From assembly GCA_021521415.1 (NCBI GenBank), contig JAIQDT010000059.1:3038001-3102000 (forward strand): DNA of 64,000 bases, given 5' to 3'. The translations under genes and the position numbers were made by a program. Origin of the DNA: Bidens hawaiensis (Eukaryota; Streptophyta; Magnoliopsida; Asterales; Asteraceae). Under the pieces are notes generated by a model. It was not told where the DNA came from and searched no databases. It saw only the letters and a program-made list of their open reading frames with translations. This document shows positions 1-10,028 of the stretch, piece by piece; within the stretch, counting starts at the first letter, position 1, and the number at the start of each line of letters is the position of its first letter.

Positions 1-290
1 GGGTTGGGTCCGGTTCCTACCCGGTTCCTGACAGGAACCGGTTCCATTTTATACCTGGTTCTTAAAAAACCGGTTCCTACCCCGTTCCGGGTTTAAAAAA
101 ACCTGATTTGTGCACGTCTACCTCGTGTTGTGTCGGGACTTCGGTGCAATCGAATACAAGAACTCGCTTCGTGTTGTGTCGGTGTACCTCGTGTTGTGTT
201 TGGATGTGATAATGAAGGCGGCAGATAGGCAGACGTGGGTTTATAAGGACGTTAATACGCTGTGTATCTATACGCGACATATTAGGCCTT
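1..290. repeat. CGGTTCC-rich and CTCGTGTTGTGT short repeats
   Basis: Bases 1-95 repeat CGGTTCC and its complement GGAACCGG; 115-215 repeat CTCGTGTTGTGT three times. Such low-complexity GGTTCC blocks are common in plant hAT-type MITEs, but no terminal inverted repeats can be seen because the window starts inside it. No coding signal. Confidence 0.5.
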
Positions 291-317
291 TTTTAAACCC
301 CCATCTATTTAAAAGAG

Positions 318-470
318 GCCTATTATTATTATTGTCATTATTATTAGTTATTATTATTATTACTGTTATTGTTAATTATTATTATTAGTTAATATTAATT
401 ATTATTATTATTATTGTTATTATTAATTTTATTAATGTTAATTATTATTATATATATATTAATTGAGAAG
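318..470. repeat. ATT trinucleotide microsatellite
   Basis: Long imperfect run of ATT/TTA units with occasional GTT. A second tract of the same type lies at 820-950. Confidence 0.8.
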
Positions 471-542
471 TAGCGGTTACTCACATATTTTTACTGTAGA
501 TGTTTTAATAATTTTTTAATATGAAGTTAGTTACGGCATCTA

Positions 543-1315
543 TTGAAGCAAAACTGTTCTTCCTCCTCTTCTCTCAAAAGCTACCGTCTTCTTCTATTGT
601 TTGCATCGGAGTCCGCCATCTGGAACTCGATTATGATGACAAAGATACAAAGAGAACCACAGTCCCCACTTTCCTCTGAATTCGAACAGCAGCTGTTGCC
701 TCCGTGTCAGACTCCCCTGCGCTTCGCAACTGCTAGAAATTTTGAAGAAAATCAAGGTTTGTAGCCCAATTTTGGTGATCTCTGGCTTTAATTTTCTGAT
801 GATTGATTCATTACCATTTATTATTATTAATGTTTGTTAATATTAATATTAATATTAATTATTATTATTATTATTAATGTTAATTGTTATCATTATATTA
901 TTATTATTTAATATTAATATTAATTATTATTGTTAATTATTATTATTATATGAAAACCCGAACACTTTTACAAATGATATTATTACATTGATACAAACGT
1001 TATTACAACTTTTAATACAGATGATATTATTACATATGGTATTACACTTTTACAAATGATGTCAACCTAAGTCAATGTTAACAGGGGGCCTGTGCCAACT
1101 TTGGCTTGTGTTTGTATACTCGTTCAACCAGTGTTCGTAATGTTTTTGCCACTCGAGTGCCGTTGGTTACGCGTATCTTGCCCAAGTATGGCCTGGCCAC
1201 GGCATTGGGAATCCCTTTCCAATTTTACATTGATCTAGTGATTACCTCCATAACTAACGATGCCTATAACCAGAAGATCCAAAGCAGGTTAGGACCGTGT
1301 CTCAACGGGAATTAA
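543..1315 (+). pseudogene. Two exon-like fragments of an unrecognised gene
   Basis: An open frame at 543-764 (73 codons, Ser/Leu-rich start) ends at a plausible splice donor, CAAG|GTTTGT (about 757). After an AT-rich stretch with an ATT microsatellite (765-1080), a second open stretch follows a plausible acceptor, GTTAACAG|GGGG (about 1085), and reads to 1315, including the residues LPKYGLATALGIPFQFYIDL. The protein is not one I recognise. The fragments abut a MULE transposase, and MULEs often capture host exons, so a captured fragment is one explanation; chance open frames are the other. The adjacent ATT tract and the lack of further exons argue against a working gene. Confidence 0.25.
820..950. 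repeat. ATT trinucleotide microsatellite
   Basis: Imperfect ATT/TTA array between the two exon-like fragments; same composition as 318-470. Confidence 0.8.
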
Positions 1316-1778
1316 GATTCATTGTCACCGCCATGTAGATTGATTAGCACACACCTATATTCCTGAGCAACCAGGTGTCCATGAGGGGTTATGTGGAACC
1401 AACGACGCTCATGTGCCGGTCTAACCGTATTGAAACAGTCTAGCTTGGAATGAACCGTATCATAGTAATCGGCACCTTCTCTTTGAACATTAACCTCCAC
1501 CATGCTTCGTTCGTGTCCATTTCGTTCATCAATCCTTGCCTAACATTAGCCCAGTATTTCTGATGCATCCCCAAAACCACAGGGACTGCTCGGAATCCGC
1601 AATTACCGTCTAGGCTTACGTCTATGATTTCTGAGACGAACGGGTGTACCCAACTGGGAATAACGCTCTTAAACCTTTCTATCAACGGTACGAGCGCTGA
1701 AGAATCCATTAATGGAAACTCGAGCGGAGCTCCCGACAATTTTTCAATAGACGAACGTTTCGATGTCTTAGGCCGCAT
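1312..1778 (-). pseudogene. OTU-like C-terminal domain of MULE transposase (frameshifted)
   Basis: The minus strand reads a frame with the motif DVSLDGNCGFRAV (catalytic Asp-Gly-Asn-Cys of OTU-type cysteine proteases) followed by GMHQKYWANVRQGL, typical of the OTU-like domain attached to plant Mutator-like transposases. The frame breaks near 1440-1503 and continues in another frame with a segment ending in HLVAQEYRCVLINL, matching the usual His-containing end of the domain. The domain lies downstream of the transposase core at 2152-3246 in the same orientation, so it is the C-terminal part of one decayed gene. Stops and at least one frameshift make it inactive. The family assignment is from recognition of the motif order. 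Confidence 0.7.
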
Positions 1779-1897
1779 GCTCGGAATTTTAAACAGCGAA
1801 TGAAACTAGGACAAAGAACGAGACAGCGAGGGGGTGGGGGTTTTATGTGTGGGCACCTGGGACGAGGAGGGGGTGTAGGAGCTATGTTTCTAGGGAT

Positions 1898-3246
1898 CTA
1901 GTTTTTTGGGACGTCCCTGAGGATCCTCTCTTTTTTGGGCTCTTTCTTAATTGATCTCCCTAGAAAAGCAGACATTAGCTTCGAGAACAAACTTTTCTTT
2001 TGATTACGGTCCTTTATTGACGAAAGGGATTTTTTGATGTCCTCTACTCTTGCTTCATAATCTGGTTCTTTGTTATGTGGATACGCTGGATCAAAATTTA
2101 GCCTCCTCCGGAATGGGTCTACACCCTTTATTCGAATACATCTGTCGTTAACTATGTATCCCTCCGGCGACAAGCGCACGACAACCTTGTAGATGTAAAT
2201 AAATGGTGGTCGCATGAAGCTTCGTCGTCACGCTTCTTGTCTATCAAATGATACTTGTTTACAATTAGATCAAGAGCCTTAATCGACACCCTATTTAGTA
2301 GCTTTTGTAACCAGGCGTGCAGTCGATGTTCTTCCATGACCTTAGAACGGGACTCTTCAAACGTTCCACCGATTTCTTTCATCTGAGGGTTAACCATTTT
2401 AAGGAAATGCATCGCAATGGTGTTGAGTGAATTGTTGGTTCCATTGAGGTACCTTTTCAAATTGGCATGCTGGCTTTCAACTCGGTTTGTTGTGTGCTCG
2501 CCGTAGTTTCATCGTTCGTCAATCTAGCAAGCTACAAACTTGTGTTTGTATTGATCCAACCAATTGTGACGAATATAATACTAGACCTCTAAAAAATTAA
2601 AGGGAAATGTTAATAAGATGTCTATATAGACTATTAAAAACTGTAAACGCATGAAAGACTCACCGTCTCTGTTGTATTCTTGTAAATGACGTTCCATTTG
2701 AGTGTAGTGATAGTCGAACTTTTGTATTGTCGGAGACTGATACAGGACCTTCCACTAGTACGCGAAACTCTTAAATTTTTTCTTTATATTCTTGGATATA
2801 TGCTATCTACATAAATTTTTGGTGGCATTAGGGAAGACTGCGTCGTAGGAGTTCATGAGGGCTTGGTCTACGTCAGTCAGTATCACGTGTGGCTCCATAC
2901 AATCAACGAGCATTTTTTTAAGTTTTTAGAGAGCCCATGTGAAGTTCTTCTATCGTTCCCTAATTAAAAACGCGTGGGCAATACAAAACAACTTGGATGT
3001 CGACGTCACACCGACAAATTCAACCAACAGCCAGTTGTACATGTTGGTATTGTATGTTGTGTCAATCAACAATACCTCGGGGAATGCACACCACATTTTA
3101 TGAAACTTATAATGACAAAAGAAAATATCCTCCGTCTTGTCGTCGGAAGCATTCTCCCAAATATAGTACACGAAACCATTGTTAAGGAGAAAGTTTTCTA
3201 GCAGCTGCATTGGATTAAATAAAAGTTTAATTAATATTATAAACAT
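1898..3246 (-). pseudogene. MULE transposase core (decayed)
   Basis: Minus-strand frames give, in order: ENFLLNNGFVYYIWENASDD...EDIFFCHY and LLIDTTYNTNMYNWLLVEFVGVTS at 2950-3246 (first catalytic Asp in the LLID motif); ILTDVDQALMNSYDAVFPNA at about 2820-2900 (second Asp, in a different frame); the post-catalytic helix region with MVNPQMKEIGGTFEESR and HRLHAWLQKLL at 2152-2460; and a Cys/His stretch reminiscent of the SWIM-type motif, partly lost, near 2170-2240. A further piece at 1898-2215 leads to the OTU-like domain. This is the order of FAR1/MuDR-type plant transposases. Several frameshifts and stops separate the pieces, so it is a relic. Confidence 0.8.
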
Positions 3247-3359
3247 AGGCTCTATATAGTAAAACTAGGAAGGTTTTCAACTACCTTCATGGGGGTATCG
3301 TCAATTTTCTCCTAATCTCTAAGCTTACTCAAATAGTTGTATATGTCCTTGAGTTTGGG

Positions 3360-3670
3360 TTAGAAACCGGGAAACTGGTTAGCCACGGTTGTTTGAATTT
3401 GAAGGGACCTCACGCCGTTCTGGTATAACGTTGCAACTAGATCAAGTTCTTTGCTGGTCATTTTCCTCAGATGCACGTACCCCTTATCATAGACAACGGG
3501 ATCATGGTTGTGTGTCTCGTTTACTACTTCAAGCCTACAACATACACCTACCGAGTCGTACCTGCTTAGGAGTTTAAATGGACAACATTTTTTAATACTA
3601 CGGGTATGCCTAATCATGGCCTTTAGTTTCGGTTCCCCTCCGCTATTGCATGCAAGGTCCACACTGTTTT
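3360..3670 (-). pseudogene. FAR1-type DNA-binding zinc ribbon of the MULE transposase
   Basis: Minus-strand frame with DLACNSGG, then IKKCCPFKLLSRYDSVG, then LEVVNETHNHDPVV and the RKMTSKELDLVATLYQNGV helix. The Cys...Cys...His-Asn-His spacing is that of the FAR1 DNA-binding domain at the N-terminus of MULE transposases. It sits directly before the transposase core at 2950-3246. The N-terminal side is cut at 3671, where a gypsy-type LTR end (CCCGGGGTGTGACA-like on the minus strand) has been inserted. The rest of the N-terminus is not found elsewhere in the window. Confidence 0.75.
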
Positions 3671-4292
3671 TGTCACACCCCGAATAGAAAATGCAGAAGC
3701 GTAAAACGGGAATGTAACAGTGTACACCTCTGCTATCAACCACATTGTTTATAAAGAAACATTACAAACTAATTTACAATATTTTACATTGTTCTAACTT
3801 CTTTACAAACTAGGTGTTACAAACCAAATCCAGCCCATTAAGTTGCTTTACTCCTAACTCGAATACTTGTATCAATTTACACAACATCGATCACAATCCA
3901 AACACATAGCACATAAGCAATCTACTCCACTTTTCTGTATACCTGAAAAGCATGTTAAAATGGGTCAAGTATAAATAGTTGGTGAGTTTCACAAGTTTCA
4001 ATGAAATTATTTGTGCGTACCATACTATCATAATATATATGTACGTGTGTATGTAAGTATATATATATGTACGTTTGAATGTTTGTATGTACATCTGTAT
4101 GATTGGATATACAAATATATGTTTGTATATTTACGATATAGCTGTACTAAGCAGCAGTGAAACCGTGATAGTTTATTCGTGCTACGTGTCTCCATTTCCC
4201 ACGTCTACAACTGTGGCCCCTGTTCCGCCCACAACATATTTCAAGCAACTACGTTTAATACTACATAATATGTATGTATCACTATATAATCA

Positions 4293-5086
4293 TAGGCCTG
4301 TTCACAAGCCGAGCCCGAGCCAAGGCTAGCTCGAGCTTGATATTCAATCGAGCTGGCTCGGCTGGGCTCGAGCTCGATATTCAGTCGAGCTGAAAATATG
4401 AGCTCAAGCTCGGCTCAGTTTTAAATCGAGCCGGCTCAGCTAGGCTCGATTTGGCTCAAGTTTACCGGTAAATCAGAGCAGCAAATCAGAGAAGTGGTTA
4501 TGAAGCAGCGTGTGTACGTGAGTCCGTGAGATTGGTGACTAATTGGGCATGACTTCGTATAGGCGGAATAAGCAGAGCATCGTTCGTTGTGTCGGAGTGG
4601 CGGAATAAGGAGGCGGCGGCAGCATGCGGCGGTGGCAGCGTAAGGCAGCGTGTGGCGGCTTAAGGCAGCGTGCGGCGGCGTAAGGCAGCGGGCTCATGGT
4701 GGTGAGAATAGGGTTGAAGTTGAACATGAGATTAGGGTTGAAGACTTGAAGTTGAACGTGGTGGTGGCTGGAGAATTGGTATTTGGTGATAGGTTTGTGG
4801 TGTGGTATTTTGTTTAATTGTATTGGGCTGAGAAAGGAAGCCCACATGTTAAATAATTGGGCTCGATAATTAAATGCATGCATATATATATATATAAAAT
4901 ATTAAAATAAAATAGTTCGAGCCTATCGAGCGAGCTTGAGTCGAGCCGGGGCTAGCTCATGCTCGGCTTGTTTAGAAATCGAGTCGAGCTCGGCTCGACT
5001 CAATTACAATCGATCCGATTTCAATCGAGCTTTCTCTGAGCTTTTTTCGAGCGAGCTTCGAGCCACGAGCTTTTTGAACAGCCCTA
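4293..5086. mobile_element. hAT-type MITE with GAGCTCGAGC-rich ends
   Basis: Ends are inverted repeats, TAGGCCTGTTCACAAGC on the left and, read from the right, TAGGGCTGTTCAAAAAGC. They are flanked by 8-bp target duplications TATAATCA / TATAATCT (one mismatch). An 8-bp duplication and TAGG-CTGTTCA termini suit the hAT superfamily. Subterminal regions (4310-4460, 4915-5070) are packed with GAGC/GCTC words; the middle (4600-4690) repeats TAAGGCAGCGTG-CGGCGG. No transposase frame, so non-autonomous. Confidence 0.75.
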
Positions 5087-5097
5087 TATAATCTTGT

Positions 5098-5440
5098 ATA
5101 GTTGTAGTAGATTCTTGGCATCCATGCCCTAATTAAGTTAGTTTGTTCAGTTGCAGTAGAAACTTGGCATATAAGCCATAATCAACTCAGTTTATTCTGT
5201 TGCTGTAGGACTTGGCATATAAGCTATACTCAACTCAGTTTATTCAGTTGCGGTAGAACTTGTCATATAAGCCATACTCAACTTAGTTTGTTCAGCTGCA
5301 GTAGAACTTGGCATATGTGCCATACTCAACTTAGTTTGTTAAATTGCAGTAGAAACTTGGCATTCAAGCCATACTCAATTTAATTTGTTCAATTGCAGCA
5401 GAACCTTGGCATTCGCTCCATACTCAATTGAACTCGTCAT
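5098..5440. repeat. Minisatellite, about 60-bp unit, 5-6 copies
   Basis: Imperfect head-to-tail units containing CTTGGCATATAAGCCATA, then CTCAACTTAGTTTGTTCAG, then TTGCAGTAGAA. Units drift in the sub-motif after GGCAT. Lies between the hAT-type MITE and the next LTR. Confidence 0.85.
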
Positions 5441-6011
5441 ATATAGAGTCATGTATATAATCTGTAACATCTCGGACTTTCCAAACCCGTATTCGTTTAC
5501 GTTTAACCCGACCCGGGAACAATTTTTAGATCTTTAATATTAATCAAAATAAATTATTTATGAGTAATCGAGTTTTCTTATGTTCACTTTAGGCCCTCAT
5601 ACTTTAGATAATGTTTAATTCTTGTTTATTGTATAAAAGGTTCAATAAGTGACCAAACAACAAACTTTAAGGACCAAATTGTAAAAATATAAAAATTCCC
5701 CCTCCAGTAGCCGGAGCGCCGCGCGATGGCGGGCTCCTAGGTGGCCGCACGACGTGGTGGTGGATTTGCTCAGATTCATCATCCGATTTGCTTTCCTGTC
5801 TCGTTTTTGGTATAAAAATCGTTTATATTAGGCATATGTGAGTGAATTAAGGCCCAAGAAAAGTATTCTAACCAAAATACAAGTCCATATTCGTTTCTTA
5901 CTGATCAAGAACGGAATCTCTTGGTTTATTTCATTGATTTTGTCATTAAATTCATATTTACTTGCTTAAACGAGTATTATCACCATAAATGGTTCGTTTT
6001 TGCTATTCATA

Positions 6012-6017
6012 TATAAA
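6012..6017 (+). promoter_or_regulatory. LTR TATA box
   Basis: TATAAA in the context GCTATTCATATATAAACA. The same context is found at 33542, 38221 and 42993 in the other LTRs of this family, followed in all by AACTTTA-rich leader DNA. Confidence 0.65.
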
Positions 6018-6206
6018 CAACTCTTATTCACTTGCCACAAAACTTTACGTTAACCCTAGAGAAGCTACTGTTAGCCGTCACCCTCTCTGATCATCATAAT
6101 ATCTCTCGGTTTTTGCTATTTTGTTGAAGACCTGCTCCTAAACGTTTGACTTTGCATGCGTGTGGACCATTGACTCATCATATCTTTCTATTCTTTCACT
6201 TTCCGG

Positions 6207-6585
6207 GTAAGTTGTAAACTGAGTTATCGTACATTAACATTCCCTAGTCAATAAGCTTCAATCGATTTCTGAGATTGAAGGGTGTTAACTGGTCAATTTC
6301 TTTAAAACTCGATAAAGGGCAAAATAGTCAACAAGTTTGACTTTGCGTTTTCTTATACTTCTGGTCGGATTTAACGTTCGGTCCTGAATAATTTTATTCT
6401 CATAACGAAAATTTAAGGCTACTGACCAAAACCCGACTTCCGAATCGCTGTTCGGATTCTGGTCAGTACCGACTCGCTTAAACGTTTAATTCAACATAAC
6501 TAGAGTTCTAAACGTCCGTTTTGATTGATTCCAGCGGCAACGAGTTCAATTTTTTTACTTGTATTATCATATCTCCAAGTTTCAG
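6207..6585 (+). other. Putative LTR intron 1
   Basis: Donor TTCCGG|GTAAGTTG and acceptor CCAAGTTTCAG|GTTCTG. Both signals line up in the other LTRs: 33736-34112, 38414-38789 (acceptor TTTTAG) and 43195-43560. Splicing is an inference from the signals. Confidence 0.5.
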
Positions 6586-6681
6586 GTTCTGAATTGTTTA
6601 TCTCGTTTGACGCTTAGTGGACGACTCGCTTATTCGTTAACTCGTTTATTCGTATTTATATTCGCTTGCTTTTAATCTAAG

Positions 6682-7139
6682 GTGAGTTTCATCATCCCCC
6701 TATTTCATTAAGTTTTCTAAATGTTTTAGGGACACATGCGTATTATTCGTACTTCATAATACACACACACATATATAAATATATACATATGTATATTTAT
6801 ATAATACATATGCATATATATATATACATATGTATATATATCAAACAATAGCAAACGTGTAGTTGTGTGTGACTTAATCAATTATACGTGTTACATGCTT
6901 ACTTGTATTAATTATTCATTCATTCTTATATTTCGGAGGGGTCCAATGTATTCCCTTGTATATGGTGGTCATATTATTAACCTACACCCGATTCGCTTGG
7001 CAACGGTCTCATTACTTGCTTATGGTTTGATTCATTTACCGCATTTACTACGTTATGATTATTTATTAACATTCAAATTTGGTGATAATCTCACTCAACT
7101 TTATGTTGACAAAGTCTTTCATTTTCTACGCATATGCAG
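6682..7139 (+). other. Putative LTR intron 2
   Basis: Donor ATCTAAG|GTGAGTTT and acceptor TTTTCTACGCATATGCAG|G. Equivalent pairs at 34200-34642 and 38885-39344; in the third LTR (43655) the donor has decayed to AAGTTGAG. Includes an AC/AT microsatellite at 6760-6840. Confidence 0.5.
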
Positions 7140-7388
7140 GTTATCATGTGAATTGAAGAATGAAGTTTGGATATTTAGACAAGACCATAGGATTTAATGA
7201 AGACGAACATAATTTAAATTTGTTATCTTTACCTATTTGAATTGTTTTGCTATATTTGGATATTGTGTGTACATTTATAATAAAATAATTAAATAGATAT
7301 TGCCATTTATATTCATGATAGTATCTTTGAGCTGTGGTAAATCTGATCACTCCCCGACATTTACGCCTTAGGTTGGGGTGTGACAGAT

Positions 7389-7401
7389 TGATATCAGAGT
7401 C
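7389..7401 (+). other. Primer binding site (tRNA-iMet)
   Basis: TGATATCAGAGTC, two mismatches from TGGTATCAGAGCC, starting 3 bases after the LTR end. The intact form is present at 39583-39595. Confidence 0.8.
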
Positions 7402-7991
7402 GAAGGTTATAAGATAGGTCGTTAGAAATTGTCTTAATCATATGCTTAGGACCCTATACGTGCTTATCTGAACTGCCTTATGTGCTATTTAATTGTTTAC
7501 AGCTTAATTAGATTAGTTATTTTATTGTATTTTATCTTATTCATTTATTGCACACACGCATAAATTTCCGAGGCTATGCCTCACATTCAAATATTTTTCA
7601 AAATCTTTTATTTTTGGTAGATTATCTTTTATTTTAGGAATTTCCTTAAGAATTCCCGAGTTTTGTTTTTACTCCCTCTCCTTAGGGCATGGAAGTAGGG
7701 CGTGTTCGGTTAGTAGCCTTAGGGGGCAAGAGAACTGTGAGTTGGGCCTTGATAAAACGGTTCCAAGAACCTAAGGTAAGACACTATTTCATACCTGGAG
7801 GATAACTTGACCACAATACTCGAGCCTTTAGGCCAAAGCAGAACAAGATGTCATACGTCCGGACCCCTAAGTGGTTAATCATAACTGGCTAAACGGTTGC
7901 ACTCCTTTTATAAAAACCGAATTCACAGTGGTTCGTGGGTAAATTCGGGAAAACTTCCAAAAATGGTATTTTTAATTATTTTAAAATGCTT

Positions 7992-8466
7992 AGTTGGGTG
8001 GAAAATCCATGTAAATCCATGGGCACTCCAGCTATCCATTTCTCACCCGTTTTCAATTTGATTTTTGGTTGGGACGTATCGTCCGCGGGGGTTCCTGAGA
8101 TACACCAACTACTCATGTTTGAGTCGTTGATTCGATATTTAGTTGGGTCGGTTAAATGCCATGTAACGCTCATGGTCCGACCAACTTCATTGATTTGATA
8201 ATTCCTTAATTAGTTGGGTCAGTTAAATGCCATGTAGCGCTCATGGACTGACCAACTCAATTGTTTATTACTCGTTATTTTAATTGGGCCAATAAATTAC
8301 CATGGAACGCTCATAAGAGGCCCAATTCACAAACCTTATGTTGCTTATTTAGTTGGGCCATTCAAATTGCCATCGAAAGCTCATGGGAGGTCAACTAGTT
8401 TGATATGTTTGGTTATTTTATTTGGGATCTCGAGCTACCTTGGAAAGCCCATGAAAAGCCCAACCC
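7992..8466 (+). ncRNA. Leader hairpin array (candidate packaging structure)
   Basis: Six to seven successive hairpins between PBS and gag. Each has an outer stem AGTTGG(G)...CCAACT and usually an inner stem CCATG...CATGG around a 6-8 base loop such as TAACGCT. Units: 7992-8032, 8067-8109 (different: GTATC...GATAC inside), 8141-8186, 8212-8257, 8282-8327, 8351-8396, 8428-8465 (weak). Stems vary by paired changes: TCGG/CCGA versus TCAGT/ACTGA, and AGTTGG/CCAACT versus AATTGG/CCAATT. The array recurs at 35313-35644 and 40015-40421. The packaging role is an inference from its place in the leader of an element that depends on other elements for its enzymes. Confidence 0.55.
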
Positions 8467-8672
8467 AATAATATTTTACTTATGGAAAATTTTATAAACA
8501 TTGTTTATTTACTTAAATGCCTCAAAATTATTCACATTATGTTAAATCCCGACTTGTACTTGAGTCATCACTAGCACAATTCTATTTAAGTACATTTCTC
8601 TATTATCTCATATAAACTCATTCCCCCAACTTACCCATCATCTTATAAATTTTCATTGTTGATCCTCGTAAA

Positions 8673-10028
8673 ATGTCTTCTCAACTTCATCGTCGTAACA
8701 ATCGTCGTCCATCGGCTGCTCATGAACGCCGTTTGGCTGCTCGTATCATGAAGGAATTTACTGCTGCTTTACCCGAGGTCGTGTCTCAACTGCAAAGTAT
8801 AAATGGATCCGCTACTTCTACTACACCAAACAATTTCCACTACAAGAACTTCACAAGTGCTAAACCACCTCCTTATCTTGGCAAGGAGAATGCTACTAAA
8901 CTCATTCGTTGGTTTGAGAGGATGGAAAATATCTTTATCCACTGTGAGTGTCTGGACGACAAACGGACTAGGTTCACCTCGAGTGTCTTCGAGGATCGAT
9001 CTCTTACATTAGGGAACTCTTTTAAGGCCCTCTAAGGTGTTGAAGAAGTTTTGGCTATGCCATTGGATGAACTTAAGGATGCAATGAAGAGAGAGTTTTG
9101 TCCCGAGCATGAACTGCAAAGGCTCGAGACGGAGTTTTGGGAGCTTAAACAAATCGGTGGCGACAACTCAACCTACTCGAACCGTTTTAAGGAACTGAGC
9201 CTGATTGTACCTCACTTGGTGACCCCTATGTCCCGCAGTATTCGAAAATATATTCATGGATTACCAACGATTTTTTGTGATGCCGTGGTTAGTCGAGACC
9301 CTCTGTCGATCGAGGAAGCTATTGCTCTTGCTGCTTCACTTTCTGATGACCATGTTAGAGATGGAACCCTACCTCGCCTGGACGCTAAACCTACTCTTGA
9401 AAACTCCAAAACCGATTCCTCAACCGATGCTAAGGCCGAACCCAAACCCACTCCGCACCATAGTAATCCTTCTCACCACAAACGTAAATCCGACCACCAA
9501 AACTATGTTGTTAACCATGCCAACTCTCAACCCTCCAACCAAAATTCTCCTAACAAGAAAACCTATACCGGACCTTTCCCGTTATGCTCCGTTTGTAACT
9601 ACCATCACATATCTTAATCTCCAACTGCATCCGTTATGGTCACCTTGCTAACACTTACCGTGCACCGCCCGGTACTCAAACTACCCCACATGCTCAACCC
9701 GGTGTTCCTAACACCCGTGCTTGCTACAATTATGGAGATCCTAGTCATCTTCGTAATGCGTGCCCTCGAACTTATCCATGCACATCAAGCTCAAGCTATG
9801 CCTGCACCCTACTACACTACCAACGCTCATCAAGTCCCAACCCATCACCCATATGTCCTTCAAGCTTCCCTCGTCAACCAAGATTCCCCATACTTGACTC
9901 AACCTTATCAAACCCCATACCAGCAAGCTCAAGTTTACCCAACTCACTTCAATCAAGCCCCACTAATGCAAGCTGTTCAAGCTCAACCTATCCAAGCTAT
10001 CCCAAACCCATTCACCCCGATTGCTTAA
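8673..10028 (+). pseudogene. gag: Ty3/gypsy Gag (frameshifted)
   Basis: Starts at an ATG after the leader. Frame one (8673-9035) gives an Arg-rich N-terminus, MSSQLHRRNNRRPSAAHER, then KPPPYLGKENATKLIRWFERM, the start of the retrotransposon gag domain. A frameshift near 9036 moves to 9051-9617 with MKREFCPEHELQRLETEFW, the conserved core of gypsy Gag, then a Lys/Pro-rich linker and CSVCNYHH. A second shift near 9615 hides the zinc knuckle: in a third frame 9710-9770 reads CYNYGDPSHLRNAC, a CCHC knuckle whose second Cys is now Tyr. The tail (9780-10028) is Gln/Pro/Tyr-rich and ends in a stop with no protease after it. Gag would form the particle; this copy cannot make a full-length protein. 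Confidence 0.8.

Larger units (their letters stand above)
3671..5462 (-). mobile_element. Minus-strand gypsy-type LTR relic
   Basis: Position 3671 begins TGTCACACCCCG, the complement of the GGGGTGTGACA terminus that ends the gypsy LTRs of this window. Its first 400 bases share layout with the left end of the solo LTR at 18987 (for example TATAAATAGTTGGTGAG at about 3982 and TATAAATATAGCTGGTGAG at about 19245). It interrupts the MULE zinc ribbon, contains a hAT-type MITE and a minisatellite, and is cut at 5463 by the next element. No coding frame. Confidence 0.55.
5463..7385 (+). repeat. 5' LTR of gag-only gypsy element
   Basis: Starts TGTAACATCTCGG and ends GGTTGGGGTGTGACA, immediately followed by GAT and the PBS. 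Recognisably homologous to the three LTRs at 32991, 37670 and 42442 and to the partial 3' LTR at 10856. Contains TATA box, two intron-like segments and the AATAAAAT poly(A)-like signal near 7280. Confidence 0.9.

Noticed and set aside
4539..4883. 114-codon minus-strand frame inside the hAT-type MITE
   Set aside because: Read through the GGCAGCG repeat; no transposase motif.
7992..8466. CRISPR-like array (regular short repeats)
   Set aside because: Units are imperfect, palindromic and vary by compensation, spacers are not unique, and the place is a retroelement leader in a plant genome.
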